The position numbers were made by a program, and so were the translations under genes. Source: Deltaproteobacteria bacterium (GTDB lineage: Bacteria; Myxococcota_C; UBA6777). From it: a stretch of 64,000 bases of DNA. The notes below the pieces were generated by a model, which was given only the letters and a program-made list of their open reading frames with translations, searched no databases and was not told the DNA's origin. Where the stretch lies: positions 333,803 through 397,802 of the forward strand of contig SBHC01000040.1 of assembly GCA_006226375.1 (NCBI GenBank). The letters run 5' to 3'. This document shows, piece by piece, positions 35,840-45,019 of the stretch; within the stretch, counting starts at the first letter, position 1, and each line of letters starts with the position of its first letter.

Positions 35840-37224
35840 CAGAGTCAACTTCCACTTCGCAACCCCGTAACGGACAGCCTCATACGCCTGGAACATTCAG
35901 CGCCGGGGAGGCCTTGTTCGCCAGCCGAACCAGCTGGCTGTTGGCCTGTGTCTCGGGCTTTCTGGTCCTTCTTGCTGTAGTGATGGCTCTTTATGGTCAG
36001 AAGCGTTACGACACCAGCGCGACACCCAAGCACTCGTACTCCAACCACGTTCTCGGGCACAAAGCGCTCACATCGTTTCTGCGGCAGTTCAACATCAACG
36101 TCGTGCGGATGCATTCCCCCCGTCGCTTGGTGCACGCGAAGGCTCCCTTGTTCTTGATCGAGCCGATTGGCCGGTTGACCTTCGACAACAAAACCATCTC
36201 TCTCTCCCACGTGGTCAAGCAACGCCTTGATGCTGGGCTCTCTACGGTTCTTGTGATGAACAAGTGGAACCGGACCCGGGGGCCAGGGAAGGGTGACACG
36301 TACCGCAGAGTCTCTTCGGTAAGCATTGAGTTCGCCCTCAACCAGATGCTTCCTAAGACTTTGAGTCAGCAGATGAGCGTGTTTCAGGAGCGGATCGAGC
36401 GAAAGAGCGATGGAAAGAAGTTGGAGTGGACGTCCTTAAAAGAGGTCTGGAACCCCACAGGTGAGCTTGCGTCGCGAAAAGATCAAGCACAGCTTTCGTT
36501 GTCTGTGGCCGGTCCTCAATTCTTCTCCGTGTTGACCCCTGAGAATTGGGAAGTACTCCTTGGCCAGAGAAACCGAGCCCTTCTTTTGAGGTATCGTAAC
36601 GCTCAGGGTGGGAGCTTGCTGCTCCTCAGTGACCCTGACTTAATCCATAACTTCAACTTGCAGCGTGGGGAAAACTCGGTTGCGTTGTTGGGTATGGTGC
36701 GGGATGTCTTGAAGGCCGACACGATCCTGGTGGATGAGGTGTTCCACAACCAGGTGAAGCAATTCTCTTTGGCCCGTGAGTTGGGTCGATTCCCTCGTTC
36801 CTTGCTTGTCATTCATGGGTTGCTCTTGTGGCTCTTGTTTGTGTGGGCCGGCAGTCGACGTTTTGGCAAGCCTGTTCAATTGGAACAAGCTCGTCAGCAT
36901 GGACCCAAGGAGGTCATCGAGATTACGTCGTGGGTGCTGGTGTGCGGACAGAAGCCGTCTCGGCTGGCGTCATTGTACGTTCGTCGTGTCTTGGAAGACC
37001 TGGCCGAGCGCTTGGGTCTGGGGCACATGGGAACTCCTCGACAGTTGGAACAAATCGATACGTTGGCTGAGCGGTGGGGTACTCCTCCTGAAGCCGCTGA
37101 TCTCTATAACAAAGCTGTGGCTCTCAACCAACGGCAGCGGGCGTCCTGGTCGGAAGTGATGCGACTGGTCCGCCGCGCCTGGTCGTTCCGTGAAAAGCTA
37201 CTTCATCACCGTTCAAATCAATAA
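35836..37224 (+). CDS. DUF4350-type membrane protein
   Basis: 462 residues. An N-terminal span (WLLACVSGFLVLLAVVMALY) is followed by an extracytoplasmic domain with KALTSFLRQFNINVVRM, then YRNAQGGSLLLLSDPDLIHNFNLQRGENSVALLGMV, and a C-terminal span (LVIHGLLLWLLFVWAG) before a cytosolic tail. The order and the SDPDLIHN segment are those of DUF4350 proteins, which pair with DUF4129 and MoxR/DUF58 genes. The 4-bp overlap (ATGA) with the DUF4129 gene shows coupling. The role of the family is not established. Confidence 0.78.
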   Translation: MTESTSTSQPRNGQPHTPGTFSAGEALFASRTSWLLACVSGFLVLLAVVMALYGQKRYDTSATPKHSYSNHVLGHKALTSFLRQFNINVVRMHSPRRLVHAKAPLFLIEPIGRLTFDNKTISLSHVVKQRLDAGLSTVLVMNKWNRTRGPGKGDTYRRVSSVSIEFALNQMLPKTLSQQMSVFQERIERKSDGKKLEWTSLKEVWNPTGELASRKDQAQLSLSVAGPQFFSVLTPENWEVLLGQRNRALLLRYRNAQGGSLLLLSDPDLIHNFNLQRGENSVALLGMVRDVLKADTILVDEVFHNQVKQFSLARELGRFPRSLLVIHGLLLWLLFVWAGSRRFGKPVQLEQARQHGPKEVIEITSWVLVCGQKPSRLASLYVRRVLEDLAERLGLGHMGTPRQLEQIDTLAERWGTPPEAADLYNKAVALNQRQRASWSEVMRLVRRAWSFREKLLHHRSNQ

Positions 37225-37235
37225 AGGATGATACG

Positions 37236-38192
37236 ATGGACTTAACCCAATTCCCTGCGTATCTGGAACGACTGAAAAGCGAAGTCTCCAAAGTGGTGTT
37301 TGGCGCTGACGATCGCGTTCGCCAGGCTATGATCGCTTTGATGGTTCGTGGTCACATCCTCTTGGAGGGACCTCCTGGCGTTGCCAAAACCCTCTTTGCT
37401 CGGGTGTTTGCGCACTGTCTTGGACTCTCCAGTCGGCGCCTTCAATGTACACCAGACTTGATGCCCGGTGATGTCCTTGGGGCCAACATCTTTGACTTCA
37501 AAACACAAACCTTTGCGCTAACCAAAGGTCCGGTGTTTACGGAGTTTTTGTTGGTCGATGAGATTAACCGTACCCCACCCAAGACGCAGTCGGCGTTGTT
37601 GGAAGCGATGCAAGAGCGCTCCGTGACCATCGACGGAACCACGCACACGCTGCCTCCTCAGTTCATGGTGGTGGCCACACAGAACCCGATTGAGCACGAA
37701 GGTACCTATCCCCTCCCCGAAGCCCAGTTGGACCGCTTCTTGTTCCAGTTGCTGGTGGGCTATCCAGAGCCTCACGAAGAGCTCTCTGCTGTCTTGGCTC
37801 ACTGCAACTCCGCAGGGATGCCAAGCCTGGAAGACGCCGGGGTTCAGCCCATCATGAATGTGCAAGGTGTGGCGGCGCTCCAAACGTTGCCTGGGCGGGT
37901 CCGGATTGAAGAGGATGTCGCCAAGTATGCTGTGGAGTTGGGTCGTGCAACCCGAGAACATCGGGCCTTGGCTATCGGTATTTCTCCCCGCGCAACGACC
38001 ATGTTGGTTGCGGCTGCCCGAGCAGCCGCCATTTGTGAGGGGCGCGACTTCACCATTCCAGACGACATCAAATCGATCTTTGAGTCTGTGGTGCGGCACC
38101 GTGTCATTCTCTCGTCCGGTGCGGAGATGGAAGGCTTGGAGATCAAGGACGTGCTCCATGAGATTCTTCAGTCTGTTCCTGTGCCTCGCTAA
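37236..38192 (+). CDS. MoxR-family AAA+ ATPase
   Basis: 318 residues. Walker A is GPPGVAKT (45-52), Walker B FLLVDEINRTPPKTQSALLEAMQE (~103-126), then the sensor-1 segment MVVATQNPIEHEGTYPLPEAQLDRF, the MoxR signature. MoxR ATPases act as chaperones for assembling cofactor-containing or membrane proteins, often with DUF58 and von-Willebrand-A partners. AAAGGA sits 8 nt before the ATG. It lies 11 bp after the DUF4350 gene and 86 bp before the DUF58 gene, in a co-oriented cluster. Its client in this organism cannot be told. Confidence 0.95.
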   Translation: MDLTQFPAYLERLKSEVSKVVFGADDRVRQAMIALMVRGHILLEGPPGVAKTLFARVFAHCLGLSSRRLQCTPDLMPGDVLGANIFDFKTQTFALTKGPVFTEFLLVDEINRTPPKTQSALLEAMQERSVTIDGTTHTLPPQFMVVATQNPIEHEGTYPLPEAQLDRFLFQLLVGYPEPHEELSAVLAHCNSAGMPSLEDAGVQPIMNVQGVAALQTLPGRVRIEEDVAKYAVELGRATREHRALAIGISPRATTMLVAAARAAAICEGRDFTIPDDIKSIFESVVRHRVILSSGAEMEGLEIKDVLHEILQSVPVPR

Positions 38193-38278
38193 CTGAACAA
38201 GGTAGGCGCTTTGTTCTCGTTTCTTTCGGTCTTTTGGGTTGTTCTGGAGCGGCTCGCTTCGCAATAAAGGACGCATCG

Positions 38279-39589
38279 ATGACACCTTCACCACGTTTGT
38301 TGCAGCTTATGACCTGGGGGATGGCGCTTGCCATTCTGCCGGTCGCGGTGAACGAAGCTCTGTGGCCGATCGTGGTGTTTTTCTGGGGCGGATTGTTTGT
38401 TTTTGGAGGGCTGGACTTCCTTGCTCTGGCTCGTGGTGCGCCCCATGTCGAGTTGGATCCTCCACCCCAGGCCAGCGTTGGTGAGCCTTTCCCTGTGAAG
38501 GTTCTGCTGCATCTTGACCTCAAGACGCGACTGGGCTGTCGACTTTTGCCCGAAACCTCGCCGCCTTTGCTACCTGGGAAAGAGGTGGAGTCGGTGTTGT
38601 ATCCTGGCGCAACAGAGTTAATGCTGGAGTTGGAAGCACCCCAACGTGGCGAAGGTTTCTTGGAGGCCTTGTGGATCAAGTTGTTGGGACCGTTTGGCAT
38701 GCTTCACCGCAACATCCGACACGTCCACGAAGGAGAGCCCATCCCGATTGTCCCGAGCCTCCCGAGGGTTCGGAGGATTGCCCTCCAGCATTTTGGTGCG
38801 TGGCAATACCGGGGGGGTATCCGCTTGGAGCAGCTCCCTGGCGATGGCAGCGAGTTTGACGCGCTGGAAGCCTATGTTCCCGGTCATGACTTACGAAGCA
38901 TCGACTGGAAAGCATCCGCACGACACCAGGCTCTTCGGGTTCGTCGTTATCGGGTGGAGCGGAACCAGCGGCTCGTTCTTTGCCTCGATACGGGGCGCTT
39001 AATGGCCGACCCCTTGGGAGATATGCAGCGCCTGGATCATGCCATCCACGCGTCTTTGCTTCTCAGTTATTTTGCTTTGAAGGCTGGCGACCTCGTTGGA
39101 ATGTACGGCTACGACAGCGAGGCGCATAGCTGGTTTCCCCCTGCGACTGGGATGCGAAACTTTAAGCGATTGCATCATGCGTCTGCCGGTCTACATCCTA
39201 GCTTTACCGAAACCAACCATGTGTTGGGTCTTTACGGTCTTTTACGCAAGCTAAATCGCCGCACCCTGGTGATTGTGTTCTCGGACTTCACCGACGCAAC
39301 CACCGCAGAGTTAATGGTAGAGACGCTGGGCCAGTTGGTTCGGAAGCATCTTGTTATCTTTGTGGCTCTGGACGACCCCTTGATCGAAACCCCACTGTTG
39401 CAACAGCCACAGTCGGTGGAGCAGGTGGCAGAGGCTTTGGTCGCCAATGACCTTCGCGTGGAGAGGCACAAAGTGCTTAAGCAGCTTCAACGCAAGGGCG
39501 TCCACATTGTGCATGGGCCCCCCGATGGGGCAGCGGTGAAATTGGTGGCCCGCTACACTGAGATCAAACGTCGCGAATTGTTAGGATAA
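38279..39589 (+). CDS. DUF58 family protein
   Basis: 436 residues starting at the ATG with AAAGGA 8 nt upstream; an in-frame TTG at 38234 is less likely. Two N-terminal hydrophobic segments (GMALAILPVAV and IVVFFWGGLFVFGGLDFLAL) are followed by the DUF58 core: GDGSEFDALEAYVPGHDLRSIDWKASARHQALRVRRY is the family signature, and a von-Willebrand-A-like domain follows (LCLDTGRLM..., GMYGYDSEAHSW...). DUF58 proteins partner with MoxR ATPases. It belongs to the same transcription unit as MoxR and the SpoIIM-like gene. Confidence 0.92.
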   Translation: MTPSPRLLQLMTWGMALAILPVAVNEALWPIVVFFWGGLFVFGGLDFLALARGAPHVELDPPPQASVGEPFPVKVLLHLDLKTRLGCRLLPETSPPLLPGKEVESVLYPGATELMLELEAPQRGEGFLEALWIKLLGPFGMLHRNIRHVHEGEPIPIVPSLPRVRRIALQHFGAWQYRGGIRLEQLPGDGSEFDALEAYVPGHDLRSIDWKASARHQALRVRRYRVERNQRLVLCLDTGRLMADPLGDMQRLDHAIHASLLLSYFALKAGDLVGMYGYDSEAHSWFPPATGMRNFKRLHHASAGLHPSFTETNHVLGLYGLLRKLNRRTLVIVFSDFTDATTAELMVETLGQLVRKHLVIFVALDDPLIETPLLQQPQSVEQVAEALVANDLRVERHKVLKQLQRKGVHIVHGPPDGAAVKLVARYTEIKRRELLG

Positions 39590-39643
39590 GGGAGCCGGGA
39601 TGCTTCGTGTTGGTTATCACCCCAGGACTGTAGTGAGGTTAAG

Positions 39644-40681
39644 ATGAGTCAGGACGGTACCATGGAACCTCGCTCCGTTGCCTTCCGGAAGAAACGGGAG
39701 GAGTCCTGGAACGAGCTTGAACATATGGTGGAGCGCGCCCGGCGTCGTGGCCTTAAAGCGTTGGACGAGCGAGAACTCTATCTCCTTCCTGTCCGCTATC
39801 GTGAAGCCATCTCCAGCCTGTCTGTGGCCCGTAACACTGCGCTCGACCGGGCCTTGATTCAGTACCTTGAAGCGTTGTGCGCCAAAGCCTATATCGTAAT
39901 TTATGGCTCACGGCGACCGACTCGACGGTTCTTTCGCTCCATCTTTGTGGCCGTGCCTCAGGCGATTCGCTCGTTGTTTCGAGAGTTTTGGATGTCTGTG
40001 GCCTTGTTTCTGCTTGGGGTGTTTGTGGCCTGGACGTTGGTGAACTCGGATCCAGAGTGGTTTCATTCGTTTATGCCTGCTGCCATGTCACAAGGTCGTG
40101 ATCCTTGGGCTTCCACCGAGACGCTCAAAAAAACGCTGTATTCTGAGACGAAAAAGGAGAAGCAGAACGGCCGCCTTTCGGTCTTTGCTTCCTATTTGTT
40201 TACTCACAACGCCAGGGTCGGGATCTTCTGTTTTGCTCTCGGAATCGCGTTGGGGATTCCCACGGCTTTGTTGTTGTTTTACAACGGGCTTATCTTAGGA
40301 GCCTTCATCGCCTTGTTTGCCAGCAGGGGGTTGCTCATTCCTGTCTTGGGGTGGCTGCTCCCTCACGGTGTCCCTGAGATTACAGCGATTCTTTTGAGCG
40401 GAGCTGCCGGTCTTACGATCGCCAAAGCGATGATGTTTCCCGATGGAATGACGCGAACCACTGCCCTCAAAGTTGCCGGCCAACGCGCCGCGATGGTGAT
40501 GGTGGGGGCTGTCCTTCTGTTTCTGATTGCGGCCTTTTTTGAGGGATACTTCCGTCAATTGGTGACGGAGGATAACGTTCGTCTCTCTGTTGCTGCCGCG
40601 AATTTGTTGGTGATGTCCTCCTGGTTTCTGTTTGCTGGCAGAAATGTCTCGGACGAAGAAATGTCAGAATTGAAGCTGTAG
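39644..40681 (+). CDS. Stage II sporulation protein M-like membrane protein
   Basis: 345 residues with a cytosolic helical N-terminus (~1-110) and five or six hydrophobic spans. SYLFTHNARVGIFCFALGIALGIPTALLLFYNG and WLLPHGVPEITAILLSGAAGL are the SpoIIM signature segments. In Bacillus SpoIIM helps engulfment, but in non-sporulating bacteria the domain recurs next to MoxR/DUF58/RDD genes as here. The first ATG is preceded by TGAGGT. It precedes the RDD gene by 11 bp, with the stop codon inside the ribosome-binding region. Confidence 0.88.
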   Translation: MSQDGTMEPRSVAFRKKREESWNELEHMVERARRRGLKALDERELYLLPVRYREAISSLSVARNTALDRALIQYLEALCAKAYIVIYGSRRPTRRFFRSIFVAVPQAIRSLFREFWMSVALFLLGVFVAWTLVNSDPEWFHSFMPAAMSQGRDPWASTETLKKTLYSETKKEKQNGRLSVFASYLFTHNARVGIFCFALGIALGIPTALLLFYNGLILGAFIALFASRGLLIPVLGWLLPHGVPEITAILLSGAAGLTIAKAMMFPDGMTRTTALKVAGQRAAMVMVGAVLLFLIAAFFEGYFRQLVTEDNVRLSVAAANLLVMSSWFLFAGRNVSDEEMSELKL

Positions 40682-40692
40682 GAAACTGAACC

Positions 40693-41607
40693 ATGGCACG
40701 AGCAAATCGGCGTCAGGCCCAAACCAAACAACTGGTGAAGATTCTGCCTCCTGAGGGTGTCCCTTTGGAGTTTGAGTTGGCGTCCCTTTCGGATCGACTC
40801 ACTGCTTTGGTTCTGGATCTGACCTTTATCTTTTTGTCGCTGATTGCTTTGGTTTTGTTCCTTCTTTTTGTGCTTTCGGCGGTTTTGGGGATCTCTGCCA
40901 GTGGCGGTGGCTCCTTGATCTTGTCCCTGCTGTTCTTGGGATTGTTTGCGATTCGCCAGGGTTACTTTTTGTTCTTTGAGTTGGTGTGGCAGGGCGCGAC
41001 ACCTGGAAAGCGAATCACGTCGATTCAAGTGGTGTCACGGGATGGAGGTGCGCTGACAACGTCCGCTCTGATCTCTCGGAATCTTTTGCGTGATGTGGAA
41101 GTCTTTATCCCTTTGGGCTTGCTGTTGGCGCCTCAGTCTCTCGCCCAGTACCCGGACTGGATCGGCGTTCCGCTCTTTGTCTGGGTGATCATCATGATGT
41201 TGATTCCTTACCTGAACCGGGAAAACCTTCGAATGGGTGACTTCCTCGGTGGTACCATGGTGATCCGCGTGCCGAAAGTGAAGCTACGCGAAGACAAAGC
41301 ACGGCAAACCAACTGGGGCTCCAAGTCGGACATTACCTTTACGCCAAAGCAGCTCGCTATCTACGGAGAGTACGAGTTGGAGACTCTCGCTGATATCTTG
41401 GAGCAGGCTGACCAAGGCAAAGCTGACGATGCCAAGCTGGCCGTCATCGCCCAAACCATCGCCAAAAAGATTGGGTACGAAGGTGAAACCCCCAGGCGAA
41501 GGCCGTACATCTTCCTTCGCACCTTTTATGCTGCTCAACGATCCGCTCTTGAAACACGCCTGTTGTTTGGTCAACGCAAGGCTTCCAAACACGATGATGA
41601 AAGCTGA
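40693..41607 (+). CDS. RDD family membrane protein
   Basis: 304 residues. The N-terminal half has the RDD domain: SDRLTALVLDLTFIFLSLIALVLFLL with the Arg-Asp pair, then LVWQGATPGKRITSIQVVSRDGG and SRNLLRDVEVFIPLG. A third span and a cytosolic tail of ~120 residues follow (KQLAIYGEYELETLADILEQA, TIAKKIGYEG). It closes the MoxR cluster and ends 13 bp before the 631-bp inverted-repeat segment. RDD proteins have no agreed function, although some act in transport or ion tolerance. Confidence 0.9.
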   Translation: MARANRRQAQTKQLVKILPPEGVPLEFELASLSDRLTALVLDLTFIFLSLIALVLFLLFVLSAVLGISASGGGSLILSLLFLGLFAIRQGYFLFFELVWQGATPGKRITSIQVVSRDGGALTTSALISRNLLRDVEVFIPLGLLLAPQSLAQYPDWIGVPLFVWVIIMMLIPYLNRENLRMGDFLGGTMVIRVPKVKLREDKARQTNWGSKSDITFTPKQLAIYGEYELETLADILEQADQGKADDAKLAVIAQTIAKKIGYEGETPRRRPYIFLRTFYAAQRSALETRLLFGQRKASKHDDES

Positions 41608-41619
41608 GAGGCTTGTCTC

Positions 41620-42250
41620 TTGCAGCAAAAGAAGCGACACAACAGGTAGCGTGTAGACAAGTGATAGTGGTCAAAGCCGAGGCCTTGCGCACGCTCCGGG
41701 GGGCTGAGCCAGTTGATCAACCAGGGCCTGACCTTCGGGGATCCATTACCGGGCACGCTCGCTCCGTGCGCCAGGGCGAGTCGACTCATGAGAGCCGGGT
41801 TCTTGAGTGCGCCGAATTGGAGGGCACTGCCGGTCGCCGGTGGCTACTTAGCAGATCTAAGTGACTGATTCTGCTACGGTGAGCTTTCGGGTGGTGGTGT
41901 GGTGACGTCGTCCCGACCTTCCTCCAGCGCAGGTTGTTGGCGTCAACCTCCCGATCAGGAACGGCTCGATGTTGAACGCCGCACACACCACCTGGTGAGG
42001 TGGGCAAGCCCAATCCCAAGCCCTTGTGGATCTAGGAGCGAGCAGAAGGAGTGTCGCAAAAACCCGACCCTCCTTGACTGTTTTGGACGCAGGTCTCGAT
42101 GAGTCTCCTACACTTGTAGAACACCTTTCTCCTTGGCGTCCGTGTCGCGGACACTTCAACAGAGAAAATTTCCTTGCGGAAATGACTGGCAAAAGGCCGG
42201 AGCCAACCCAGTCAGGAAGCCTACGTGCTGTGTCGTTTCTTCTGTTGCAA
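41620..42250. mobile_element. 631-bp gene-free segment with 22-bp terminal inverted repeats
   Basis: The ends 41620-41641 and 42229-42250 are inverted repeats of each other, 22 bp long without gaps and identical at 19 of 22 positions; both termini read TTGCA outermost. The segment lies between the 3' ends of two convergent genes and has no convincing ORF. It contains several perfect hairpins: GCACG/CGTGC at 41753-41769, CTTAG/CTAAG at 41847-41861, CCACCT/AGGTGG at 41988-42003 and GTGTC/GACAC at 42142-42154. This suits a MITE-like or decayed insertion element, or a structured RNA. I see no obvious target-site duplication next to the repeats, so transposition is not proven. Confidence 0.5.
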
Positions 42251-42276
42251 AAGAGCGAAACCAGAGAATACTCTTC

Positions 42277-43245
42277 TCAGTTCGTTACGCAAGCCCCACT
42301 GTTCTCGGGCGCACCTTGCAATTCGGCGCATCGCTGTCCTTGGGGGCAGGGGCTTTGTGCGTCACAAAGGGCGGCACATCGGGGGCTTTGCTGGGTTGGT
42401 GTGAAGCACACAAGGCCGGCGGCACACTCGGTCGTTTGTTTGCAGGCTTCCCCCGGCGACTTGCTACCGGCTTGTCCCTTGAAACAAACTCCGTTGCGGC
42501 TGTGCACCAAGTAACAGAACGTTCCGGATGGGCAAACGCTTTGGTTCTTTAGGGTGCAGCGAGTCTCACAGGTTCCATTGGGGCTGGAGGACGAACTTCG
42601 CAAACAGATCAACCCTTGTTCACAAATCTTGGAGTTGTCACAGGCTTCCCTTTTTTTGACGGGTGTTCCGTTCACGCAGATTCCGTCTCCAGACAACAGC
42701 ACAAGACACAGCGCTCCGCCAGGGCAAGAGTTGGTCTGGTCTGGGTCACAGACACGGTGGCATTGTGTCGGACTCACATCGTCCCGGCAGAGGTAGCCGT
42801 TGGGACATTTCGGCTTGCTGCTTTGGCAGGGCCCTTGAATCACCGGACCGTCAGGGTTGGATGCTTCTTGTGTGGGTTCGGGTCCAGGCTCTGGACCTGC
42901 TTCCGGCTGAACAGTGGGTTCTTGCGAGGGTTCAGGGCCAGGTTCAGGCTGACTGGTAGGCTCGTTGGTCGCGGGCTCAGCCCCTGGTTCTGCTCCAGGT
43001 TCAGGGCCAGTGCTTGGTTCTGGACCTGGCTCTGTTCCTTGTGACCCTGGTTCTTCGGAGGCTTCGGTCGTTCCGGTCTCTCCTGAGCCGATACACTTGA
43101 ACGTTCCTGGGTCGCAGTTCTTGGAAGCGCAGTCGCTGTTGGACGTGCATTCTTTGGGTGGGTCCTGGCTGCATCCTTGTCCCCACAAACCCAACATTGC
43201 AATCCCAAAGAGCAAAAGCCCAACACTTCGCATGATCCCTTTCAT
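42277..43245 (-). CDS. Cys-rich lipoprotein with Pro-Glu-Gly linker
   Basis: 322 residues; the ATG at 43245 has AGGA 8 nt upstream. The signal ends LWGQGC, a lipobox. After a small Cys knot (CTSNSDCASKNC, TFKC) comes an acidic Pro/Glu linker of GPEP/AEPG units like that of the lipoprotein at 31141, then four Cys-rich repeats of the form C-x-x-G-x-x-C (CPNGYLC, CPGGALC, CEQGLIC, CPSGTFC, CAAGLVC, CPQGQRC), EGF- or Dickkopf-like. The whole is probably a surface-displayed adhesion or ligand protein. The 3' end converges on the inverted-repeat segment. Confidence 0.85.
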   Translation of the reverse strand: MKGIMRSVGLLLFGIAMLGLWGQGCSQDPPKECTSNSDCASKNCDPGTFKCIGSGETGTTEASEEPGSQGTEPGPEPSTGPEPGAEPGAEPATNEPTSQPEPGPEPSQEPTVQPEAGPEPGPEPTQEASNPDGPVIQGPCQSSKPKCPNGYLCRDDVSPTQCHRVCDPDQTNSCPGGALCLVLLSGDGICVNGTPVKKREACDNSKICEQGLICLRSSSSSPNGTCETRCTLKNQSVCPSGTFCYLVHSRNGVCFKGQAGSKSPGEACKQTTECAAGLVCFTPTQQSPRCAALCDAQSPCPQGQRCAELQGAPENSGACVTN

Positions 43246-43304
43246 CGGATAGTTCCTGCTTCGTTCTTGTTTTGTTGTTGTAAAGCGGCGTTCATCTTCA
43301 ACGT

Positions 43305-44990
43305 TCAAGAAGGTTTGTCAAAGAGAAGAAGGAGCTGGGCCAGCTTCATGGCCCCTCCTTCAATTTTGATGTCACCCCCTGCAAAGGTTTTGACGGGGTT
43401 GCGTATGTCTGCAACGACTTCCTTCCAGACGGTTGACTCGACAGTGACGGTGAAATCAGGATCCGAAACGGGAATGTCCCGCACTTCAGCGACTCCTCTC
43501 CGAATGTGTAGAGAGAAGTCTTCGTTGGTGTCGGGAAAGTGGAAGTTGAGCTTCTGGTCCACGTCACGACTCTTCTCAGCGTTGAGGTTGGTGGCCATCG
43601 CAGCAAAGATGGTGGACAGAGGGATGGAGTGCACGATATTCAGCGGAGTCTCTCGATTCAAAGGAATCTCAAGCCCCTTCAACTCATAAGCCTGGGTCAG
43701 GTAATAATTGCGACCGTTGGCGCTGGTTTGTGTGGCTGCCATCCCTTGCAATGCCTGGATGCGAAGGTCGACAAACTCTCGATCGTTCGGGAACATTTGG
43801 AGCCCATGATCGGTCAACTCCAAAGCCCAGGCGTGGTCTTCTTGCTCGACGGCCGCCTTGGTCTGTTTCCGAAGGTTGGCTTCTCCTCCGGCCAGAGCCA
43901 TTGTGCGTTGGGCTCTCTCGCTTCGGGGGAGGGGGTTTAAGTCTGTCGCGTTTCCGCTGAACCAGCCGAGGTACCCTGCAAACACAGAGCGAACCGACCA
44001 AGCGACAGTGCCATAAAATTCTTGGAGGTACGGCGATGTTGCAAGGTGCTCAGGTAAGTGGACATGCTCCACAATTTCATCTGGGGTCAGGCCTTTGTTC
44101 ATCCAGCGAACCGTTTGATCATGGACATACTGGATGGCGTCGCGGTAGTCGCGAAGGGCGTTTTGGATGTTGTCTCGGCCAAACAAAGGACGGGTGTGGC
44201 AGGGCACCATGATGTCAGCTGGAAAGGTGCGCATCAAGTCGAGGCTTCGGACCCACTGCATCAGGTCGCGGTGAGCGGTGCCTCGAATGGCATAGAGGTT
44301 GGGGAACGAGCGGTAGAAGTTGTCGGCAGCGATAAGCAGTTTTTTGTCTGGAAGCCAAAGGACAATTTGGTCGTTGGTTTCTCCCGGTGCGTGGACCATT
44401 TCGACCTTGATGCCTGCGAGGTGCCCTCGCCATCGGTCCTCAAATGTATGGGTTGGTCGCATCAACGCCAGGTGGCTATCCGGGCCGGTCTCCAAAAAGA
44501 GTCCGATGCCGCTGTGAATGTGGTCACCTTCGTTCAAGAAGGGACCAAACTGTCGCATGCTTCGACGGGTAATGACGGGCCTGATGACGCTGGCGATCTT
44601 GTCGATGTAACCTGAAGTGGAGGCGTGTGCGTAAACGTTGGGGTTGCCTCCTTCTGCAAACACACCTGCGCCAAAGATGTGGTCGGTGTGATTGTGCGTG
44701 TAGACGATCGCGCTGACGGGCTTGTCTGTCTTTTGACGGAAGGCCTTAAGGGCGACCTCTGCGGCTTCCACACTTCCCAACGTGTCCACAATCGCGACGC
44801 TATCTTCACCCTCCAACATGATGCTGTTGGCGAGCCCAAAGCCAATGGCAACATGGACCCCTTCGGTGACAGTGATTATTTCCTGACGGAACTCTTCGGC
44901 ATGTTGAGCAAAGGCCTCAGGAGAGTGAGTATTCAAGGACGCCTTGGGGCGCTTGTTTCCTCTAAGCCATCGCAACCATCGTCGAAACAT
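43305..44990 (-). CDS. Alkyl-sulfatase-like metallo-beta-lactamase-fold hydrolase
   Basis: 561 residues. IVYTHNHTDHIFGAGVF supplies the HxHxDH metal-binding motif, APGETNDQIVLWLPDKKLLIAADN and VPCHTRPLFGRDNI the later ligands, and the region LGWFSGNATDLNPLPRSERAQRT the alkyl-sulfatase dimerisation domain seen in SdsA1. The C-terminus (ESTVWKEVVADIRNPVKTF... GDIKIEGGAMKLAQLLLLF) is the SCP2-like domain that completes this family. SdsA1 cleaves alkyl sulfates such as SDS. No signal peptide is seen, whereas SdsA1 is exported. It precedes the lipoprotein gene by 59 bp on the same strand. Confidence 0.9.
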   Translation of the reverse strand: MFRRWLRWLRGNKRPKASLNTHSPEAFAQHAEEFRQEIITVTEGVHVAIGFGLANSIMLEGEDSVAIVDTLGSVEAAEVALKAFRQKTDKPVSAIVYTHNHTDHIFGAGVFAEGGNPNVYAHASTSGYIDKIASVIRPVITRRSMRQFGPFLNEGDHIHSGIGLFLETGPDSHLALMRPTHTFEDRWRGHLAGIKVEMVHAPGETNDQIVLWLPDKKLLIAADNFYRSFPNLYAIRGTAHRDLMQWVRSLDLMRTFPADIMVPCHTRPLFGRDNIQNALRDYRDAIQYVHDQTVRWMNKGLTPDEIVEHVHLPEHLATSPYLQEFYGTVAWSVRSVFAGYLGWFSGNATDLNPLPRSERAQRTMALAGGEANLRKQTKAAVEQEDHAWALELTDHGLQMFPNDREFVDLRIQALQGMAATQTSANGRNYYLTQAYELKGLEIPLNRETPLNIVHSIPLSTIFAAMATNLNAEKSRDVDQKLNFHFPDTNEDFSLHIRRGVAEVRDIPVSDPDFTVTVESTVWKEVVADIRNPVKTFAGGDIKIEGGAMKLAQLLLLFDKPS

Positions 44991-45019
44991 GGATTTGCCC
45001 TTTCGTTCGTGGAGGTATC

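Noticed and set aside
41700..42200. RNase P RNA or group II intron in the inverted-repeat segment
   Set aside because: The minus strand has AGAACCCGGCT, which resembles one RNase P element, but the other conserved elements (such as GAGGAAAGUCCGGGC) are missing, and no intron domain V or reverse transcriptase is present.
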